From NCBI GenBank assembly GCA_045542355.1, contig JAZQKX010000003.1, positions 1 to 63,418 of the forward strand: a stretch of DNA of 63,418 bases, given 5' to 3'. Shown here in pieces: positions 32,365 to 40,739 of the stretch (positions are counted from its first letter, which is position 1; each line of letters starts with the position of its first letter). The notes beneath the pieces were generated by a model. The model was not told the DNA's origin, made no database searches, and saw nothing but the letters and a program-made list of their open reading frames with translations. Origin of the DNA: UMGS1532 sp045542355. Its GTDB lineage: Bacteria; Bacillota; Clostridia; Oscillospirales; Acutalibacteraceae. Made by a program: the position numbers and the translations under genes.

Positions 32365-33303
32365 ATGACTCTACCCGAAAACTTAACCGACAATTTCCAA
32401 CAACTTGTGGAAAAACATGGTCTCGGCAATCTAAAAAAAGCGGCAGAAGACTTAAGCCTTAGCTACCGTCAAGGCGAAAGAAACGGCGGTGCGCTGATAA
32501 AGGGGGAAATATCGGCGGCGGCATACGCAATTTCCCGAATGCCTGCCACCTATGGTGCGGTTTATACCGCACTGAAATACATAAACCAAATAATTGATTT
32601 AGAAAGAATGAACACCCTCATAGATGTAGGCGCGGGAACAGGCGCCGCATCCTTTGCTGTGAGAGAATTTGCAGATATTGTGGGAAACACCCTTATAGAG
32701 CGGGACCGAGATATGCTGAATTTAGGCAAGAGCTTTTTGGAGGGAGATTGGATTCAGACAGATGCAAGTGGTCTCCAGAGCAAACGCGCCGATATGGTGA
32801 TTTCCTCTTATATGCTCAACGAATTGTCGGAAAACCAAAGGCTTCCACAGGTGGAAAGACTCTGGCAATCGGCAGAAAAGCTTCTGGTGATTGTGGAAAA
32901 CGGCACCCCTGAGGGCTATAAAATCATAAAGGAAATAAGAGCCTGGGCAAAGGATAAGGGAATATCTGTCGTGGCTCCCTGTCCAAACATAGCCTCTTGC
33001 CCGATTCCTGAGGGGGATTGGTGCCACTTTACCGCAAGGATTTCCCGCAGTAAGATACATAAGCTTTTAAAGGGCGGCGACGCGCCTTACGAAGACGAAA
33101 AATTCACATACATTGCCCTTTGTCGGGAATCGGTTAAGCCTGTTACTGCAAGGGTGCTGAGACATCCGAAAATTGAGAGCGGTAAAATCACCCTTACTCT
33201 TTGCACAGGTGAGGGAATTACCACCGCAATTAAAACCAAAAAGGATAAAGCCGCCTTTAAGACCGCCAGAAAATCCTCGGCGGGAGACAGCTTCCAATTA
33301 TAA
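32365..33303 (+). CDS. Rsm22-like small-subunit ribosomal methyltransferase
   Basis: A 312-residue SAM-dependent methyltransferase: residues ~100-210 carry the Rossmann motif LIDVGAGTGAASFAV, and SSYMLNELSE follows. The family-specific Cys motif PCPNIASCPIPEGDWCHF near 210-230 probably binds an iron-sulfur cluster, as in Rsm22/METTL17 relatives, which act on small ribosomal subunit assembly. The ATG at 32365 has ATGGAGG eight bases upstream; the open frame starts earlier inside the PEP mutase gene. Probably co-transcribed with its neighbours. Confidence 0.88.
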   Translation: MTLPENLTDNFQQLVEKHGLGNLKKAAEDLSLSYRQGERNGGALIKGEISAAAYAISRMPATYGAVYTALKYINQIIDLERMNTLIDVGAGTGAASFAVREFADIVGNTLIERDRDMLNLGKSFLEGDWIQTDASGLQSKRADMVISSYMLNELSENQRLPQVERLWQSAEKLLVIVENGTPEGYKIIKEIRAWAKDKGISVVAPCPNIASCPIPEGDWCHFTARISRSKIHKLLKGGDAPYEDEKFTYIALCRESVKPVTARVLRHPKIESGKITLTLCTGEGITTAIKTKKDKAAFKTARKSSAGDSFQL

Positions 33304-33339
33304 TTTCAACTATAATCAGTAAAAAAGGAGGGAAAGCAA

Positions 33340-35460
33340 ATGGTTCTTATAATTGCCGAGAAGCCCAGTCTTGCCAGAAATATTGCCGATGCTATAGGTA
33401 AATTGCAACGCAGACAAGGCTATTTAGAGGGCGATGGCTACATAGTAACCTGGGCGTTCGGTCATTTGTTCTCCCTTTGCGATATAGAGGACTATACAGG
33501 TCCCACCTCCACAGGCAGATGGTCTATGGAAAACATCCCTTGCTATCCCGACAGCTTTAAATTCAAGCTTCGTCAGGGCTCTGGGGGCGAGGCGGACGAG
33601 GGTGTGTCCCGACAGTTCGGTATAATCCGTGACCTTTGCAATCGCGCCGATGTGGAAAAAATAGTAAATGCGGGGGACGCCGACCGGGAGGGTGAAATCA
33701 TAATTCGTCTGGTTTGCAGTAATGCTCTTGATTCGGACAAGCCTCAGTTCAGGCTCTGGCTTCCCGACCAGACCCCCGAAACAATAAGGGCGGCGCTTTC
33801 TGATATGAAGCCTGCCGAGGAATACAATTCCCTGGCGGATGAGGGCTTTGCCCGTACATATATCGACTGGCTCTACGGCGTTAATCTTACAAGATATGCA
33901 ACCCTTAAAACAGGCACTCTGCTCCGCGTGGGCAGGGTTATAATTCCCATAGTCAAGGCGATTTACGACAGGGATTTAAGCATTCGTAATTTTGTTCCCC
34001 AAACCTATTTCACTTTGGTTTCCACCGAGGAAACCAAAGGGGAAGTGGTGGAGCTTCAAAGCAAGGTGAAGCTGGATAAGCGCAACCCCAGATATATCGA
34101 GGAGTTGCAGAAAAAATACAACGAGGCAGAGGCAAAGGTAACCAATAAGAAAACCAAAAAGGACACCTTAAAACCAGCAAAGCTGTTTTCCCTCTCAAAG
34201 CTTCAGAATCTTCTGGGTAAGAAATATAAGATGTCCATGGACCAGAGCTTAAAAATAGTCCAGAAGCTCTATGAGGAGGGGTATCTCACCTATCCTCGTA
34301 CCAACTCGGAATATCTTGCAACCGCCGAAAAGGATAAGATAAAGAAAATTCTGTCGGGAGTGGCTGCACTGGGCTATCCTGTGAAATTCAAGGACAGCAA
34401 GGCCATCTTCGACGATAAAAAAATCGAATCCCACTCCGCCCTTACCCCTACCTATAAGATACCAAAGAAAGAGCATCTTTCGGAGGAGGAATTCAAGGTT
34501 TACAGCACAGTTCTCCGTCGCTTTGTGGCGGTGTTCTGCAGCGAGGAGTGTGTGGCGCAGAAAAGCGAAATCACCATAAAGCTGGGAGAACTTGAGGAAT
34601 TCACCTTAAAAGGCACAGTTATTCTGGAAAAGGGCTGGACCAAATATGATGACTACACCCAAAAGGATAAAATTTTGCCCAGCCTCCAAGTGGGTGACCT
34701 TGTTAATCATAATTTTATCCCTAAGGAAAAGCAGACCACACCTCCCAAGCACTACACAATAGAGACCCTTAATAACTATCTGAAAAATCCTTTTAAGGAG
34801 GATAAGGCGCAGGCGGCGGAGCAGAGAGCCGAAGTGGGGGATACCTATGAGGAAGACGACTCTGAGGACTATCGCGCAATATTTGAGGGACTTGAGCTTG
34901 GCACCGAGGCAACCAGAACGGGTATTATAGATAATGCCCGAAAGAGCAAATATATAGAGCTGAAAAAGGATGTTTATCACATTCTTCCCGACGGAGAATA
35001 TCTTATTGAATCCTTAGGACAGATGAATATATCCATGGACAAATATAAAACCAGCACCTTGGGACAGGCTCTAAAGCGGGTGTTCCGCGGTGAGCTTACG
35101 GTTATGGGTAGCGTAGATTTGGCAAAGAATGAAATCAGCGAGGTGTTCCATAAAAAGGAGCAGTCCATAGAAACCGACACCGACAGCGGCTTTTACGGAG
35201 ACGAGGTGGGAGCTTGTCCTCTTTGCGGAAAGCCTGTCTTAAAAGGTAAATACGGCTACGGCTGCAGCGGTTGGCGAGAGGGCTGTAAGTTCAGAATTTC
35301 GGGAGTAATCTGCAAAAGGGTTATCTCCATCGCCAATGCCAGAATGTTGCTGAGTGGCGGTAAAACTGCAAAGATTCAAGGCTTTATTTCCAAAAACGGC
35401 AAACCCTTTGATGCCTCCTTGAGGCTTGAGGGAGACAAGGCAGTGTTTGATTTCAGCTAA
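33340..35460 (+). CDS. topB: DNA topoisomerase III
   Basis: Type IA topoisomerase of 706 residues that unlinks DNA by single-strand passage. N-terminal TOPRIM domain (VLIIAEKPSLARNIADAIGK; acidic DADREGEII near 125), the catalytic tyrosine in LTYPRTNSEY (about Tyr318), and a C-terminal zinc-ribbon repeat CPLCGKPVLKGKYGYGC...GCKF near residue 628. A single zinc ribbon is kept, and this length is typical of Firmicutes TopB proteins, including those on mobile elements. No conjugation genes accompany it, so a housekeeping copy is likely. AAGGAGGG precedes the ATG. Confidence 0.95.
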   Translation: MVLIIAEKPSLARNIADAIGKLQRRQGYLEGDGYIVTWAFGHLFSLCDIEDYTGPTSTGRWSMENIPCYPDSFKFKLRQGSGGEADEGVSRQFGIIRDLCNRADVEKIVNAGDADREGEIIIRLVCSNALDSDKPQFRLWLPDQTPETIRAALSDMKPAEEYNSLADEGFARTYIDWLYGVNLTRYATLKTGTLLRVGRVIIPIVKAIYDRDLSIRNFVPQTYFTLVSTEETKGEVVELQSKVKLDKRNPRYIEELQKKYNEAEAKVTNKKTKKDTLKPAKLFSLSKLQNLLGKKYKMSMDQSLKIVQKLYEEGYLTYPRTNSEYLATAEKDKIKKILSGVAALGYPVKFKDSKAIFDDKKIESHSALTPTYKIPKKEHLSEEEFKVYSTVLRRFVAVFCSEECVAQKSEITIKLGELEEFTLKGTVILEKGWTKYDDYTQKDKILPSLQVGDLVNHNFIPKEKQTTPPKHYTIETLNNYLKNPFKEDKAQAAEQRAEVGDTYEEDDSEDYRAIFEGLELGTEATRTGIIDNARKSKYIELKKDVYHILPDGEYLIESLGQMNISMDKYKTSTLGQALKRVFRGELTVMGSVDLAKNEISEVFHKKEQSIETDTDSGFYGDEVGACPLCGKPVLKGKYGYGCSGWREGCKFRISGVICKRVISIANARMLLSGGKTAKIQGFISKNGKPFDASLRLEGDKAVFDFS

Positions 35461-35481
35461 AAAAAGAAATGGGGGAAAGGG

Positions 35482-35964
35482 ATGAAAAACACCACCCTTT
35501 GCTATATTGAAAAGGATAATAAATATCTTATGCTCCACCGCGTTAAAAAGGAAAATGACCTTAACCATGATAAATGGGTGGGTGTGGGCGGTAAGTTCTT
35601 ATACGGCGAAAGCCCCGATGAATGTCTTTTAAGGGAGACATTAGAGGAAACGGGTCTCACTCTCACCGACTATAAATACCGAGGAATCGTAACCTTTTTG
35701 TCCGATACATGGGGCGGGGAATATATGCACCTGTTTTCCGCGTATGATTTTAAAGGCGAAATCGGTGAGTGCGACGAGGGTAATCTCGAATGGATAGACA
35801 AAAGCGAAGTATATAATCTGCCCTTGTGGGCGGGAGATAAGCTGTTTTTAAGGCTCATAGAAAATCCCGACGCTCCCTTTTTCTCAATGAAATTGGAATA
35901 CAGGGGTGATGAGCTAATAAAGGCAACCTTAGACGGTAAAACTATTAATATAAGCGAGGTATAA
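35482..35964 (+). CDS. NUDIX hydrolase (8-oxo-dGTP diphosphatase type)
   Basis: A 160-residue NUDIX protein, MutT/8-oxo-dGTP-like. The Nudix box is GGKFLYGESPDECLLRETLEETGL near residues 34-57, matching GX5EX7REUXEEXGU. It begins TTLCYIEKDNKYLMLHRVKKEND, as in the MTH1/YtkD group. It would clean oxidised nucleotides, though the substrate class is only inferred. It lies 21 bases after topB and 2 bases before the LOG gene, in one operon. Confidence 0.93.
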   Translation: MKNTTLCYIEKDNKYLMLHRVKKENDLNHDKWVGVGGKFLYGESPDECLLRETLEETGLTLTDYKYRGIVTFLSDTWGGEYMHLFSAYDFKGEIGECDEGNLEWIDKSEVYNLPLWAGDKLFLRLIENPDAPFFSMKLEYRGDELIKATLDGKTINISEV

Positions 35965-35966
35965 TT

Positions 35967-36542
35967 ATGAATTTAACTGTATATGGAGCGGCATCAAAGG
36001 AAATTTCAAAGGGCATGATAGAGAAAAACGAGGAGCTGGGACGCATTATTGCCCGCCGCGGTCACACTGTGGTTTTCGGCGGTGGCGCGGGAGGTATGAT
36101 GGGCGCTGTGGCAAGAGGAGCCCATGCTGAGGGCGGAGAAATAATCGGTATCGCGCCGAGATTTTTCAGCGCAGACGGTATGCTTTTTGAAAATTGCACC
36201 CAGCTTATCCGCACCGACACCATGCGTGAGCGCAAACAGCTTTTAGAGGATAAGGCAGACGGATTTATTATCACCCCAGGTGGTATAGGCACCTTCGACG
36301 AGCTGTTTGAAATTCTTACTCTCCGTTCCTTGGGACGGCATAACAAGCCTATCGTAGTTTACGATATGGAGGGCTATTACACCGAATTAGAGGCGCTATT
36401 AGATAAGGCGGTTTCGGGCAAATTTATGAAACCCGCCGTAAAGGAGCTTTGCAAATTCTTCACCGACCCAGAGGAAATGATGGAATATTTGGAAACCTAC
36501 GAGGGAACTACTGTTAAGGTAGAGGATATGAAAAGCGTTTAA
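35967..36542 (+). CDS. LOG-family nucleotide 5'-monophosphate phosphoribohydrolase
   Basis: A 191-residue Rossmann protein of the LOG/lysine-decarboxylase-like family, which splits nucleoside 5'-monophosphates into base and ribose 5-phosphate. Motifs: VFGGGAGGMMGAVARGA near residue 35 and the signature PGGIGTFDELFEILT near residue 96. Co-transcription with a NUDIX hydrolase suggests joint nucleotide housekeeping. A cytokinin-like role is not implied in a bacterium of this type. Confidence 0.93.
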   Translation: MNLTVYGAASKEISKGMIEKNEELGRIIARRGHTVVFGGGAGGMMGAVARGAHAEGGEIIGIAPRFFSADGMLFENCTQLIRTDTMRERKQLLEDKADGFIITPGGIGTFDELFEILTLRSLGRHNKPIVVYDMEGYYTELEALLDKAVSGKFMKPAVKELCKFFTDPEEMMEYLETYEGTTVKVEDMKSV

Positions 36543-36561
36543 TCGGTAGGAGCGAACAGAG

Positions 36562-37782
36562 ATGAACAGTGAAGCCTTGAAAAAGTATGCGGAGCTTATC
36601 GTAAGGGTAGGCGCCAATGTAAAAAGCGGTCAGGAAGTGGTGGTAAGAGCCGACCTGGACCAGCCTCAATTTGTTAAAACCGTGGTGGAGGAAGCCTATA
36701 GTGCAGGTGCCTCCAAGGTTGAGGTGGAGTGGAGCTATCAGCCTCTCACCAAAATTCATGTGGAGCACCGTTCCGAGGAGACTCTCAAAAGGGTAGAGGA
36801 CTGGGAAGTGGCAAAACTCTACCACCGCAAGGACACCCTCCCTGCAATGATTTATCTTCTCTCGGAGGACCCCGACGGACTGAATGGTATAAACCGCGAA
36901 AAGTACGCTTTGCAGACTCAGGCGCGGTATAAGAAGCTCAAAGCCATTCAGGACGAAATGGAGAATAAATACCAGTGGTGCATAGCCGCAGTACCTGGGC
37001 TTAAATGGGCAAAGAAAATGTTTCCGAAGCTTTCCGATTCCGATGCGGTGGGAAAGCTTTGGGAGGCAATTCTTTATACCTCCAGAGCCGAGGGCGATGC
37101 CATGGAAAACTGGCGTAAGCACAATGAATATTTAAAGGAAAAATGCGATTATCTCAATTCCTTGGGTCTTCGCTCTTTGGAATACAAATCGGGAAACGGT
37201 ACCTGTCTCACGGTGGGACTAATGGAAAACGCTCTGTTTATGGGTGGCGGAGAATATACTCTCTCGGGCAATTTCTTCAACGCCAACATTCCCTCTGAGG
37301 AGGTTTTTATAACTCCAAAAAGGGGAGAGGCAGAGGGCATTGTATATTCCTCCCGTCCTCTTTGCTACCGCGGAGAGCTGATAGAGGATTTCTATATTCG
37401 ATTCCATGAGGGCAGAGCTGTGGAAGCAAAGGCTAAGAAAAACGAGGAGCTTCTTAACATCCTTATCAACATGGACGAGGGCTCTCACTACTTGGGCGAG
37501 TGCGCCTTGGTGCCCTATGATTCACCCATAAGGAAGAGTGGATTGCTGTTTTACAACACCCTTTTTGATGAGAATGCCGCCTGTCATCTGGCGCTGGGCG
37601 AGGGCTTTTCAAACTGCATAAAGGATTACGATAAATATACCCTTGAGGAGTGCCGAAAAATGGGTGTGAATGAATCTATGATTCATGAGGACTTTATGAT
37701 AGGCACTGAAGATTTGGAGATTATGGGTGTCACCAAAAAGGGCGAAAGAATTCCAATTTTCAAAAAGGGCAACTGGGCATAA
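36562..37782 (+). CDS. M29-family aminopeptidase
   Basis: A 406-residue metallo-aminopeptidase of the PepS/AmpS group (thermophilic aminopeptidase family). Typical parts: GQEVVVRADLDQPQFVKTVVEEAY near the N-terminus, metal-ligand regions LGECALVPYDSPI and FDENAACHLALGEGF, and the closing VNESMIHEDFMIGTEDLEI (His and Asp ligands). It removes N-terminal amino acids from peptides in the cytosol. Last gene of the run that begins at the PEP mutase; a strong hairpin follows. Confidence 0.94.
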   Translation: MNSEALKKYAELIVRVGANVKSGQEVVVRADLDQPQFVKTVVEEAYSAGASKVEVEWSYQPLTKIHVEHRSEETLKRVEDWEVAKLYHRKDTLPAMIYLLSEDPDGLNGINREKYALQTQARYKKLKAIQDEMENKYQWCIAAVPGLKWAKKMFPKLSDSDAVGKLWEAILYTSRAEGDAMENWRKHNEYLKEKCDYLNSLGLRSLEYKSGNGTCLTVGLMENALFMGGGEYTLSGNFFNANIPSEEVFITPKRGEAEGIVYSSRPLCYRGELIEDFYIRFHEGRAVEAKAKKNEELLNILINMDEGSHYLGECALVPYDSPIRKSGLLFYNTLFDENAACHLALGEGFSNCIKDYDKYTLEECRKMGVNESMIHEDFMIGTEDLEIMGVTKKGERIPIFKKGNWA

Positions 37783-37806
37783 CGAAAAGTGTAAAAATTA
37801 TAAAAC

Positions 37807-37836
37807 AAACCCCCGAAAATTCGGGGGTTTAATTTT
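37807..37836. terminator. Bidirectional terminator
   Basis: An 11-bp stem, AAACCCCCGAA with TTCGGGGGTTT, with AATTTTTT on the right and a T-rich run on the minus strand to the left. It serves the aminopeptidase (+) and the phosphatase (-). Confidence 0.9.
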
Positions 37837-38547
37837 TTACAAATAGAATTCATTTAAATCATCAAGCCTTAGCAGAGCGGGGCTATTGTCAAAGGCGGCG
37901 CCCACATCAATATCTATCCATGTGTCTGTGTGTAAAATTTTTCCGCGGAATTCTGAGCCGTAGTAAACGGTGGGGGTGTGTCCGAACACGGTTATACCAT
38001 CCTCATAATAACGCTCAGAGAGGTTGGGCCTCGTCCATATAAGCTCGTGAACTGAATAGTCTTCGGGTCGCTTTTCGGGGCTGAGATTGCCGAGACCCGA
38101 ATGTACCAGCAGAAAGTCTTTGCCACCCACATTCACAGTTTCGTATAGAGGCGCATCGCGGAGATAATCTAAAATATCCCAAAGAGTTTCAGGGTCTGAG
38201 TGGAGCATGGATTTAAGATTTTTAAGGGTAACATCTCCGCCGTTTTCTGTATAGCTCCCCAAAAGCTCCCACTTTTCGGGTGTGAGATTATCGATGTTTG
38301 TGTCGGTGATTTCGTCGAACACGAATTCGCAGGAGAGAAGCATAGCCTCATGGTTGCCAAGAATAAGCTGAACATTAGGTTGCTTAAGCAACCATTTTAA
38401 TATTTCCACACCGCCGTCGTTTCTGCGGTCTATCACATCACCTAAAATATACAGCCAGTCATTTTGGCTGAAATTAACGCTGTCAAGCAGTCTTTTAAAA
38501 TCCTCCAACGGGAGTCCGTGCAAATCAGAAGTTACATATATAGCCAT
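37837..38547 (-). CDS. Serine/threonine-type metallophosphoesterase
   Basis: A 236-residue PPP/ApaH-like phosphoesterase. Metal-binding motifs in order: SDLHG near residue 7, GDVIDR near 36, LILGNHEAM near 61, then LVHSGLG and GHTPTVYYG in the C-terminal half. It resembles PrpE/ApaH proteins that split dinucleoside polyphosphates or dephosphorylate proteins; the substrate is not clear. It stands alone between convergent and divergent neighbours. Confidence 0.9.
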   Translation of the reverse strand: MAIYVTSDLHGLPLEDFKRLLDSVNFSQNDWLYILGDVIDRRNDGGVEILKWLLKQPNVQLILGNHEAMLLSCEFVFDEITDTNIDNLTPEKWELLGSYTENGGDVTLKNLKSMLHSDPETLWDILDYLRDAPLYETVNVGGKDFLLVHSGLGNLSPEKRPEDYSVHELIWTRPNLSERYYEDGITVFGHTPTVYYGSEFRGKILHTDTWIDIDVGAAFDNSPALLRLDDLNEFYL

Positions 38548-38724
38548 TTTATTCCTTTCGAGAGTGAAGATATCTTTTTGTTAAAATTTACATTTTTATA
38601 TCACAACATAATTCTCACAAATATGCAAATACATAATTTGTTTTGTAAAATTTTTGAATGTCCAAAATTGGAGCATAAAAGCTTAAGCGCTAAGAGTATA
38701 TATTATGGGGTGATAAGGGTGAAG

Positions 38725-39216
38725 ATGGATTATTATCAAGAGCTTATGGCTCAGAGCGAAAGAATTAAATCAATGCTTACGGCGGACAACGTTGGTCGCG
38801 CCGAGCTAAAGGAACAGGCGGACAAATGGCGACAGCTAATGGCCGACCGCCTCGGCGAGGATTTTTTACCGCCCATAGACCGCAGAGATTTAATGGCGTT
38901 AATCCAGAATCTCGGGTATATTTCATATGAAGTGTGGCGGTTGCCTGGCCTTGAATATTTCGATTCAGCCGAGGGAACTATATTAAAAGAGGCGCTTGAG
39001 AGGAGTCTTGCTGCGCTGAGCGATGAGCTGATGGGACTCAAAGCCAAAACCTCCTGCACCACACGTCTCAGGAGAGAGGCTTATAAACTGCTCTCGGTTT
39101 GGCACAGCACTTGTGTTGCAGGTTGTGACTCTATGCTGTGCGACGGATACGAGGCGGCGGGGGATGCAATATTGCGCTTCGCCGACTCATTGGAAACCGC
39201 CGTCACGGTGAACTGA
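38725..39216 (+). CDS. Unknown alpha-helical cytosolic protein
   Basis: A 163-residue protein with no motif that I recognise: no signal peptide, no membrane helix, mostly amphipathic helices (MAQSERIKSMLTADNVGRAE, LKEALERSLAALSDELMGL). Three Cys residues lie near the C-terminus (SCTTRLRRE, TCVAGCDSMLCDG), possibly a metal or redox site. The ATG at 38725 follows AAGGGTG; the frame is open further upstream but that part is AT-rich leader. Nothing in the context gives a function. It is convergent with the flavin-related genes that follow. Confidence 0.65.
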   Translation: MDYYQELMAQSERIKSMLTADNVGRAELKEQADKWRQLMADRLGEDFLPPIDRRDLMALIQNLGYISYEVWRLPGLEYFDSAEGTILKEALERSLAALSDELMGLKAKTSCTTRLRREAYKLLSVWHSTCVAGCDSMLCDGYEAAGDAILRFADSLETAVTVN

Positions 39217-39220
39217 AAAA

Positions 39221-39727
39221 TTACAAATTCGCCTTGCTCAACCGTCTTAAAATAAGCTCGGCGAGAAATCCGCAGAATATACCTGCAACCATTCCTACGG
39301 GTAGTAGCAGAGGCAATAGCTTTAATACCGACGGAGTTCCAAGAAAGACCGCCGCGCAAAGGGTTTGCGCCAGATTATGCATAGCTCCACCCGCGGCGCT
39401 TACACCAAGAGAGCTGAGACTGGGGATTTTAAGGAGAAAATACATGAGTACGATCGAGGTTATTCCTCCAAGCAAGGAATATGCCAGTCCGATGGCATTT
39501 CCAAAAAGCATGTTAATTATGAGTATACGGGCAAGGTTTATAAGACAAGCCGCGGGAAAACCGTCTCTTTTGAGAAGCAACAGCACAACAAAGTTGGTAA
39601 TTCCCAGCTTTGCTCCCGATATGCCGATGCCGAGAGGAAGAACGGCTTCGATATATCCCATAACAAGACAAATGCCCAACATGATTGCAAAATAGGCGGT
39701 GGAAAAGGAACGGTTTTTTTTGTTCAT
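39221..39727 (-). CDS. Gx transporter family membrane protein (EetB-like)
   Basis: A 168-residue membrane protein of the heptaprenyl-diphosphate-synthase-component-I / Gx transporter family, about five helices, with the conserved LGIGISGAKLGITNFVVLLLL stretch near residue 40. In Listeria-type flavin-based electron transfer loci a protein of this family (EetB) is paired with a NusG_II protein (EetA), as here. The ATG at 39727 has GGAGG seven bases upstream and overlaps the preceding gene. Its biochemical function is still unclear; a quinone or isoprenoid link is suspected. Confidence 0.85.
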   Translation of the reverse strand: MNKKNRSFSTAYFAIMLGICLVMGYIEAVLPLGIGISGAKLGITNFVVLLLLKRDGFPAACLINLARILIINMLFGNAIGLAYSLLGGITSIVLMYFLLKIPSLSSLGVSAAGGAMHNLAQTLCAAVFLGTPSVLKLLPLLLPVGMVAGIFCGFLAELILRRLSKANL

Positions 39728-40050
39728 TCCGTCACCTCCGCGATAACCCTGTGGGGAAGACAAACAATGGTTTGTCCTGCATGGCTGATTTCCCCTGAAT
39801 TCTCACAGGTTTTGTCGGGGCAGTCGCTGTTCGCAAAATGCGCCTTGCCGTTTTTTATAATTAAGGTGTTGGTGCCGCCCGAGGATTTGATTTCAACCTG
39901 TGTGTCGGCGGTTATTGAATATTTTCCGAAAATATCACCGTCTACCCGCACGGTAATGTATTTACCGCAACCGCCGAAAAGGGCGAAAATCAGTGCGAGA
40001 GACAGGGCGATGATTACTCCAAATACAATGAAATCACCTTTTTTCAGCAT
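39724..40050 (-). CDS. NusG domain II-containing membrane-anchored protein (EetA-like)
   Basis: A 108-residue protein: one N-terminal helix (GDFIVFGVIIALSLALIFAL) and an extracytoplasmic NusG_II domain (YITVRVDGDIFGKYSI, then DCPDKTCENSGEISHAGQTIVCLPHRV). Cys residues in CPDKTC and CLPH are the usual conserved ones. The ATG at 40050 follows GAGG at eight bases; a GTG at 40059 is possible. It is coupled to the Gx gene by a 4-base overlap. This pair with ApbE and a flavin-type lipoprotein next door suggests an extracellular electron-transfer or flavin role (inference). Confidence 0.88.
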   Translation of the reverse strand: MLKKGDFIVFGVIIALSLALIFALFGGCGKYITVRVDGDIFGKYSITADTQVEIKSSGGTNTLIIKNGKAHFANSDCPDKTCENSGEISHAGQTIVCLPHRVIAEVTE

Positions 40051-40175
40051 GGTTGACACCTCGTTTCAAAAAAATTGAATATATTTTATAAATCAGGTTA
40101 AAACTATTCTTACAGATAAGTGCGGCGAAGAACCGCCCGTAACTGTTATTTTACATTGAAAGGAATAGTTTATTT

Positions 40176-40706
40176 ATGAAAAGAATTTTATTTTGCATTC
40201 CGGTTTTTGCATTGGTGTTTTCCCTCACCGCCTGTAATGCAGGAAAAGGCAACACCGCATCGGATATGGTAGACAGCGCCGCCTCTGGTGTTGGAAGCAT
40301 TGCCTCAAAGGTTGAAAGCTCTGTATCTGATGTGTTAAACGGAGATACACTGAACAGCGGCAACTCTGACACAGGTGCTCTCAAAGACGGCAAACACACT
40401 GCCGAGGGCAAAGAGTACGACGAAGAGGGCTACCGCCCATACGTGGAAATTGAGGTTAAGAACGGTAAGATTACCGATGTTGATTGCGACGCCGTCAACG
40501 AAAAGGGCGACTTCAAAAAGGATAACGATACCTACGACGATTGGGAAGACAAAATTGAAATGTTTGAGGATGAGGTCGAGGTAAAGGGTCTTGATAAAAT
40601 CACCGTGAATTCCGATGGTTCTGTTAGCGGTATTAACGGCATGGACCTTAATGTTGAAGAATATTCCAAGCTTTTAAAGGAAGCCATTGATAAGGCTAAG
40701 AAATAA
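40176..40706 (+). CDS. Lipoprotein with degenerate FMN_bind-like domain
   Basis: A 176-residue lipoprotein with lipobox SLTAC and Cys20. After a Ser/Asn-rich linker, residues 70-175 follow the FMN-binding domain pattern: DGKHTAEGKEYDEEGYRPYV, IEVKNGKITDVDCDAV, and a C-terminal VSGINGMDLNVEEYSKLLKEAI. In true flavinylated proteins the last block reads SGATxT/S and the Thr accepts FMN from ApbE; here S151-G-I-N154 replaces it. An apbE gene converges from the other side, so the protein may be a non-flavinylated relative or use another residue. It resembles PplA-type lipoproteins only in outline. Confidence 0.8.
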   Translation: MKRILFCIPVFALVFSLTACNAGKGNTASDMVDSAASGVGSIASKVESSVSDVLNGDTLNSGNSDTGALKDGKHTAEGKEYDEEGYRPYVEIEVKNGKITDVDCDAVNEKGDFKKDNDTYDDWEDKIEMFEDEVEVKGLDKITVNSDGSVSGINGMDLNVEEYSKLLKEAIDKAKK

Positions 40707-40739
40707 ATGGGTTTGCCGAGGAGAAACGCTCTCTTCGGC

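Noticed and set aside
33340..35460. topB as a sign of an integrative conjugative element
   Set aside because: No relaxase, type IV secretion, integrase or attachment repeats were seen around it; the neighbours are housekeeping genes.
39138..40078. Plus-strand open frames of 185 and 237 codons opposite the Gx and NusG_II genes
   Set aside because: The minus-strand proteins have clear membrane and domain patterns; the plus-strand translations are Lys/Arg/Ser-rich noise.
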